A stretch of DNA of 64,000 nucleotides from the NCBI RefSeq assembly GCF_027887165.1, contig NC_077235.1, positions 17,817,383 through 17,881,382 on the forward strand. The letters run 5' to 3'. The translations under genes and the position numbers were made by a program. Below are positions 58,696 through 64,000 of this stretch, piece after piece; position 1 is the first letter of the stretch, and each line of letters begins with the position of its first letter. Below the pieces are notes generated by a model. The model made no database searches. It was not told the origin of the DNA and saw nothing but the letters and a program-made list of their open reading frames with translations. The DNA is from Monodelphis domestica. Its lineage: Eukaryota; Chordata; Mammalia; Didelphimorphia; Didelphidae.

Positions 58696-60104
58696 GACAA
58701 CTGCGATAGGGAACTGGGGTACAGAATCCATTATGGAGGAGATAAAGGATTATGTTGCTGCTGTGAGAGCCCAGTTTGGATTATATAATATAAATCTCTA
58801 GTCTACTTCATATGTAGTGTAGTGACTTTTTTCAATTGAGTTCAAAGCAAATGAATGAAATGAAAATGAAAAGGAGATATATATTGTGAGTTACCCAAAG
58901 TTAGGATTTAGCAAGGTATGAGAGGGGAGAGAACAATGGGGCAAGGGATTGAGGCTTTAAGGATATTGTCATGTTGAACTAGTTAATGGTATGGTCAAGG
59001 TTGTAAAGGGAGAAATCTGAAATCAGAGATGGCCTGGTAGACTCCTGAGGAATGGAGGAAGCAGTGGTCATGGCCAATATGAAGGACAGGTTGAGGAGGA
59101 GTGAAGCATAGAGAGATGGAATTATGAATATTTAAAGTCAGATAAAGGAATTTCAGAATTCGTGGTCAAGGAAGTGGAACACTTATGGTTGATGATAATA
59201 TTAAGAGTATGAATACCCCTATGTAGGGCTATTTAAAATTATCTAAAATAGAAATAATCCTAAAGAAATGTAATGGGTTAAATAGCACTCTTTCTATAGA
59301 AAGCCATTTTGTCTAATTCTCAGTAGTCCTTTAAGGGAGCAAAGGACTCACTAAACAACTGCCTGGTGAATAATCTGTCAGAAGAGACAATAGTAGATGG
59401 CTAAGAGGCAAATGGAAGTTACACAATAAAAGCAATGGGGCTCCATATTTCTATAATTCAAAAGATATGTCAAGTTTTCTCCCAATGAACAAAATTACAT
59501 GAATTCAGAGGTCTCAGACACCATCTTCTTCTTAATCAGGAATATAGCTTATTATGTAATCAGATGCATAAGGGATACAGATTAAAAACCCTGCATGATC
59601 AGAGCTTGACTCAAAGGCACAGCTGAAACCAGCATAAGGTGAAAGAGGATCTCAACTAGGGCATGAACATATCAAGTATGTATTTCCACTTTGGTATGCC
59701 ACCTGACAGTCCTCATCTCATTGTCCTCAGTAGGCATGAAATATTATCCTTCTGGGAGATTTTTTTTGTCTACCTCCTTTTCTATTCTTCCCACCCTCAA
59801 ACCCTATCTCTTTTAGATTGTCCTTTCCAGACTGCCCCTTGGAAAATCCTCTGACACTTCTCCTCCCACTGAATTTGCCCAGGGCACACTACTTAGAGGG
59901 AAGAAGCTATTTCCATATTTAGTGAGAGTGCTTGCCATTTGTGTCTATATCCTATTTGTTAATAATACTTATTTTAAAATTCCTGGGCTCTCTACTGGAG
60001 ACATTCTAGTAGTTGTTAATGATTTATTAGTAAGTATTCTTTGCATACCACTATTCAACCAATTTTTAATCTATTGAACTGTATTATTATCTATTCCACA
60101 TTTC
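58696..60104. other. Unassigned, low-repeat stretch
   Basis: No exon, RNA gene or clear repeat was seen. The frame at 59663-59854 has no motif. Confidence 0.3.
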
Positions 60105-60116
60105 TCCATCTTTTCT

Positions 60117-60297
60117 TTCTTTTTTTGCGAACCCCTTACCTTCCATCTTGGAATCAATACTGTGTATTGGTTCTAAGGTATAAGAGGGGTTAAGTGACTT
60201 GCCCAGGGTCACACAGCTAGGCAGTATCTGAGGCCAGATGTAAACTTCCCATTTCTAGACCTGGCTCTCAATCCACTGAGCCACCTATCTACCCCCT
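60117..60297 (-). mobile_element. CORE-type SINE, antisense, slightly shortened
   Basis: It runs from 'gcgaaccccttaccttccat' to 'ccacctatctaccccc'. An exact 12-base target-site duplication, 'tccatcttttct', lies at 60105-60116 and 60298-60309. Confidence 0.9.
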
Positions 60298-60309
60298 TCC
60301 ATCTTTTCT

Positions 60310-61059
60310 ACAAGAATAATGAGATTTTTCCAAACACTTTGCTAGAATCTAAGTAAACAATGCCTACAGTATTCTCTTTATTTACCAGTTTAGTTACCCT
60401 TTCAAAAAGGAAAAGTTAGTCTACAATGATCCATTTTTTTCTTAATTTTATTTTTGTTTTCTGTTCCAAATTGTTTCCCCCCCTTCCATCTCCTCCCCTT
60501 ACCCATTGAGAAGGCAAAAAATGATACCCATTATACATATCAGGTATAATGACTTGTTCTTGAGAAGCCACTTTAATTCTTAGAAATCACTACTTCCTTT
60601 CCTAAATACTCACTAACCATATCTTTAGGGATCTATTCTAGAATTTGGTCAAGAATCAAAGTCACTATCCTATACTTTGAAGACTCAGTTCATTTTCATT
60701 TTTAAAAAATCAGGATATTTTTTGCTCTTCCCTCGTCTCGCAGTACTTCTCTTATTTGTCATGTTGTGCGAAGGGTTCTACTTTTCAATATAGGAATAGT
60801 TAAATCTTTCAAACAATGGACATGAATGATATAATATTATCCAGTTAAAAAGTTGCCTATTGTTGTCTGAGGGAAAGAGGGAAGGAAAGGACATCACCAG
60901 TCCAAGAGTTGACCCTGTAGTGAGTTTCTATAAATGATTCTCCTCAGATCAAGCAGAGACATTAGTTTCAACATAGAGACAGGTGACAGAAGCCAGAGTC
61001 ATCAAACCCTGAAGTCACCCAAAGACCATTTATCGGTCTCAAAATTACTATTTATAAAA
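60310..61059. other. Unassigned, possibly very old repeat
   Basis: The text on both sides of the SINE (about 60000-60780) gives the impression of an ancient vertebrate interspersed repeat, but I cannot name it. No exon was recognised. Confidence 0.3.
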
Positions 61060-61810
61060 CATAGACCACATCACTCCTCTAATTGAAAATCTTTGGTAGC
61101 TCCTTATTGTCTCTAGGATAAAATACAAAATTTTAAGCCCAGCATTGAACACCCTCCACAGTCTAGCTCTTGTTTCCCTTTTTAGTTTTATTACATATTA
61201 CTCGTCTTTTTGCATTCTCCATTCCAACCGCTGGACTTTTTGCTCTTTTCCCTTAGTCAACCTGATGGTGCAATGCAGAGTATTGGATCCGTAATCAGGA
61301 ACACATGAATTTAAAGTTGAGATTTAGACACTGTATGATCTGGGCAAGCCGCTTAACCACTGACTCAGTTTCTTCCTGTGTAAAAATGGGGATAATAAGA
61401 GAACCAACCTTCCAGGACTGTTGTGAGGATAGAATGAGGTGATTTGTATACAGTGCTTTGCAAATTTTAAAGTGCTATATTATTTTAGCCATTATTATTA
61501 TCACTATATAGCTGGCTATTACTATATCCTCTGCTGAACACATTCTTTGGCCTCAGAGAATATCTAGCTTCCCTCAAAGCATAGCTCAGGTGCCATCTGT
61601 TGGTGAAACCTATCCTCCATCCCCCTTGTTATTAATTTGCTTTCCCTCTTGAATTATTTTATACGTCCTTTAAAAACAAAGTATGCCCAAGTAAATCCAT
61701 ATACCTGAGTTCATGCCTTAACCACCCCCTCTAAGCCTCCATGTCAGTCTAGAATGTAAGCTTAGTCGGGGCAGGACCTTTTCATATTGATGTCTTTTAT
61801 CGGTTCTCAT
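61060..61810 (+). mobile_element. L2 LINE 3' end, sense, split by MIR
   Basis: Blocks 'gaccacatcactcctctaat' and 'tctaggataaaatacaaaat' precede, and 'agctcaggtgccatctgttg' and 'tgtaagcttagtcggggcag' follow, the MIR at 61258-61505. These are in the order of the L2 3' end. Confidence 0.7.
61258..61505 (+). mobile_element. MIR, sense, nested in L2
   Basis: It has 'gtattggatccgtaatcagg', 'gatctgggcaagccgcttaa', 'tgtgaggatagaatgaggtg' and 'tacagtgctttgcaaatttt', in MIR order. Confidence 0.78.
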
Positions 61811-62308
61811 CACCCAACCCAATCAAACTGACATAAGTTGAAATCATCTTTACACAGGCTATTTCTTTTCTGTTTGATCACCCAGAATATGTCCATTTGA
61901 AAATAATGTTTTTGACCAGAAGTTGGAAACGTTTTATAAAGATGCATATTTAAAGCCTTCGATATTTAATTGCCTATTTTATAAACTAAAAGCCTTTGAC
62001 ATAACATTGACCTTTTATTAAGGAAGCAATGGTGATATTCTTAAAAAGGCTTCTGTTTTCAGCCCATTTCTTTAGTTGTAAATATTATACACTGAATTTC
62101 TCTGGAACCTGACCAAGTTTATGATCCTATACTAAATATGGTATATCTAGGGAACATGAAAAGTAGAACATTAAATACAGGTCATGATTCCCAAATACTG
62201 AGAAGAATAGAAGATGAGATTCAAGGTGAGTCCAAAGAGTTATAATTTGTCATATCTTTTTAAGAAAAAGAAATTGCCAATAAAATATTTGGAACTCATT
62301 TTCTTTTA
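61811..62308. other. Unassigned stretch
   Basis: AT-rich, with no recognised gene or repeat. Confidence 0.3.
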
Positions 62309-62321
62309 AAATGGTAAGTGA

Positions 62322-62419
62322 AGGGGGCAGCTGGGTGAGATGGCCTCAAACACTTTCTAGCTGTGTGACCCTGGGCAAGTCACTTAACCCCATTGCCTAA
62401 ATAAATAAATAAATAAATG
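62322..62419 (+). mobile_element. Short SINE variant with AAAT-repeat tail
   Basis: At only 98 bases it lacks much of the left part ('ggtgagatggcctcaaacac' fuses the head directly to the middle) and the usual right half. It ends in an (AAAT)n tail. An exact 11-base target-site duplication, 'aaatggtaagt', lies at 62309-62319 and 62420-62430, so it inserted in this form or shrank later. Confidence 0.85.
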
Positions 62420-62430
62420 AAATGGTAAGT

Positions 62431-63200
62431 AAAAAGAATTCATGAAAAATCATCTTATCTCCTACCTGAGAGCTACTGAAGAGCTGAATTTTCTTCTTTT
62501 CTGATCCCTTATCTTCTTTAATGAGATGATCCTAAAAGTTCCCTTCGAGAAGATTTCTGCAAATGTCTGTGGGGTGCTTTGAGATGGTTGCTGAGATAAT
62601 GGATATACCACCCATAGATTTCAAAATAAGGATGGTATTTAATTGATGCATTAAAATCTGAACACATCCATTTACCAATTCCTCCTTTTCATTCTGGATA
62701 TCATTCATTTCTTTGAGACTATGCAGACCCCATTCTTTTGTTGTTTTCAAACTGGAAGGAAGATTAGGCAAAATCATGACAGAACTGTAAAGAAAAACAT
62801 AGGAATATTATTTGTTTCAGAGCTGATTCAGCTCTATGGTCTAGTGCATAAGATGAGTGCAAGTTAAGGCATTATTCTTCACAATAATAATCACCTATTT
62901 TTCAGAATTTTAATGACATGGATCTTGACATCATGGTAGCTTTCACATAGCTCTTTTCTGAACAATTTTTTGCTGTGCTAAATGAGGTTTTCTAGCTGTA
63001 TTTTCCCTTGCAAGTCCCCATGAATCTTTGTAAATGAAAAGCTTAATGAAATCTAGTGTATTCGGTCTCTCAATTAATCTTTATTTTGCCTTTAAACTTT
63101 CTCAGATAGTCTGTAGCTGGTTAGATTCTCTTAGTACAGGGATGGTCGTTATCCTATATCAAATGGGCACATTTTAAATCTGGCCTTTTTTATTTTTGTA
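62431..63200. other. Low-repeat stretch around the candidate exon
   Basis: Apart from the candidate exon, no gene or repeat was recognised. Confidence 0.3.
62532..62784 (-). other. Candidate terminal coding exon (unproven)
   Basis: On the minus strand a good splice-acceptor-like signal ('cctatgtttttctttacag', exon starting at 62784) is followed by a frame open for about 84 codons to a TAG at 62532. The predicted peptide is of ordinary composition with a helical look (SLKEMNDIQNEKEELV) and no known motif. It lies in a low-repeat stretch. I recognise no protein. Chance is possible, since frames of this length occur elsewhere in the window by chance. Confidence 0.25.
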
Positions 63201-63204
63201 GAAA

Positions 63205-63910
63205 TATTAAGGAGTCATAGAATCACAGAATCTTAGAATTGGAAGGGATCTCCAGAGGCCATTTATTCAAATCTGTATCTAAATAATAGCCTCCCTTACA
63301 AAAGAAATTGGAGGCAATGTGGAGGTAAAAGAGCATTGAATATAAAAGTCTGAGCAACTGGCTTGGAGTCCTGTCTCTGAAAATGTATACGATTTCCTCT
63401 CTCTGGATTTCTCAGTTTCATCACCTATAAAATGAGGAGGTTGGATTTGAGGACCTTTTTTTTTAAACCCCTACATTCCGTCTTGGAGTCATTACTGTGT
63501 ATTGGCTCCAAGGGAGAAGAGTGGTAAGGACTAGGCAATGGGGGTCAAGTGACTTGCCCAGGGTCACACAGCTGGGAAGTGTCTGAGGCCAGATTTGAAC
63601 CTAGGACCTCCCTACTCTAGGGCTGGCTTTCAATCCACTGAGCTACCCAGCTGCCCTCTTGAGGACCTTTAAAGACTCTTCCAGCCTTTAATCAATAATC
63701 TTATGAAACTGTATGCCCAACTAGTGTCATCTAAGCCTTTCCTTGAAGTGCTCCAACAAAAAGGAAACTTGTATTTCCAGAGATAATCTCTTTTACTTTG
63801 GGATTTATCTAAGAGATGAGGAATTTTTGACTAATATTGAATCTGTTGTTACTCTGCAGCTTCTACCCATTGCTTCTAGTGCAGACCCCTCAAGCCAAAT
63901 ACTATATAAT
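63205..63910. mobile_element. Nested ancient repeats: CR1/L3-like, MIR, SINE
   Basis: An old repeat (63205-63310, 'agaattggaagggatctcca'; resuming around 63715-63910) appears split by a MIR (about 63311-63458 and 63671-63710). The MIR in turn holds the SINE at 63459-63658. The outer family name is uncertain. Confidence 0.5.
63459..63658 (-). mobile_element. CORE-type SINE, antisense
   Basis: A well-preserved SINE flanked by the exact 12-base duplication 'ttgaggaccttt' at 63447-63458 and 63659-63670. It is inserted in the 3' part of a MIR. Confidence 0.92.
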
Positions 63911-64000
63911 TAGAGAATTATTTAATGTTGAATGGAAGACCTAATCCCTAGATGATTTCTAAGGACTTTCATATGATTCTCAGTGGAGCATCCGCTCCAT

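Noticed and set aside
60000..60780. Conserved exon or enhancer
   Set aside because: The text looks familiar, but as an ancient interspersed repeat. No splice signals or open frame support an exon.

Overview
This is AT-rich vertebrate nuclear DNA made almost entirely of interspersed repeats, and no complete host gene is visible. The repeat set points to a marsupial, most likely an opossum-like species, although the species is an inference. It includes short CORE-type SINEs whose right half reads 'ggtcctgggttcaaat...ctgtgtgaccctgggcaa', a full-length L1 of marsupial type, half-L1 (HAL1-like) copies, RTE and L2 LINE remnants, MIR, and old mariner, hAT and Tigger DNA transposons. Many insertions can be closed by their target-site duplications (TSDs), so the order of insertion can be read directly.

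Layout. From about 360 to 17,000 lies the most unusual structure: a head-to-tail array of about 18 strongly diverged units of roughly 415 bp that I do not recognise. It has been split by later insertions: SINEs, an L1 with both ORFs open (4021-10339, minus strand, exact 13-bp TSD), and two truncated L1s. From 17,650 to 26,300 there is an orphan L1 5'UTR, an internally deleted old L1 carrying a SINE and an hAT MITE, and an antisense L2 with readable reverse-transcriptase motifs. From 26,900 to 33,500 there is a mariner remnant split by an L1, a possible RTE, and an intronless, broken copy of KIF22, which is the only host-gene-derived sequence seen. From 33,600 to 49,960 there are a Tigger-like MITE, HAL1/L1 fragments, SINEs, a HAL1-type element with a repeated coiled-coil module, and an RTE fragment. 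From 49,975 to 57,300 there are nested L1s, including a 3.05-kb chimeric L1 (5'UTR, unrelated spacer, then the C-terminal half of ORF2 and the 3'UTR) closed by a 12-bp TSD. From 57,670 to the end there are L2, MIR and SINE remnants and a less repetitive stretch with one weak candidate exon on the minus strand (62532-62784).

How the parts work together. Only the L1 at 4021-10339 looks able to encode a working retrotransposition machinery (ORF1p plus an endonuclease/reverse transcriptase). The truncated L1s, the SINEs, the KIF22 retrocopy and the chimeric L1 are the kind of products that machinery makes in trans or in cis. Everything else is non-coding fossil sequence. Element and family assignments were made by eye against remembered consensus features, without a database search.
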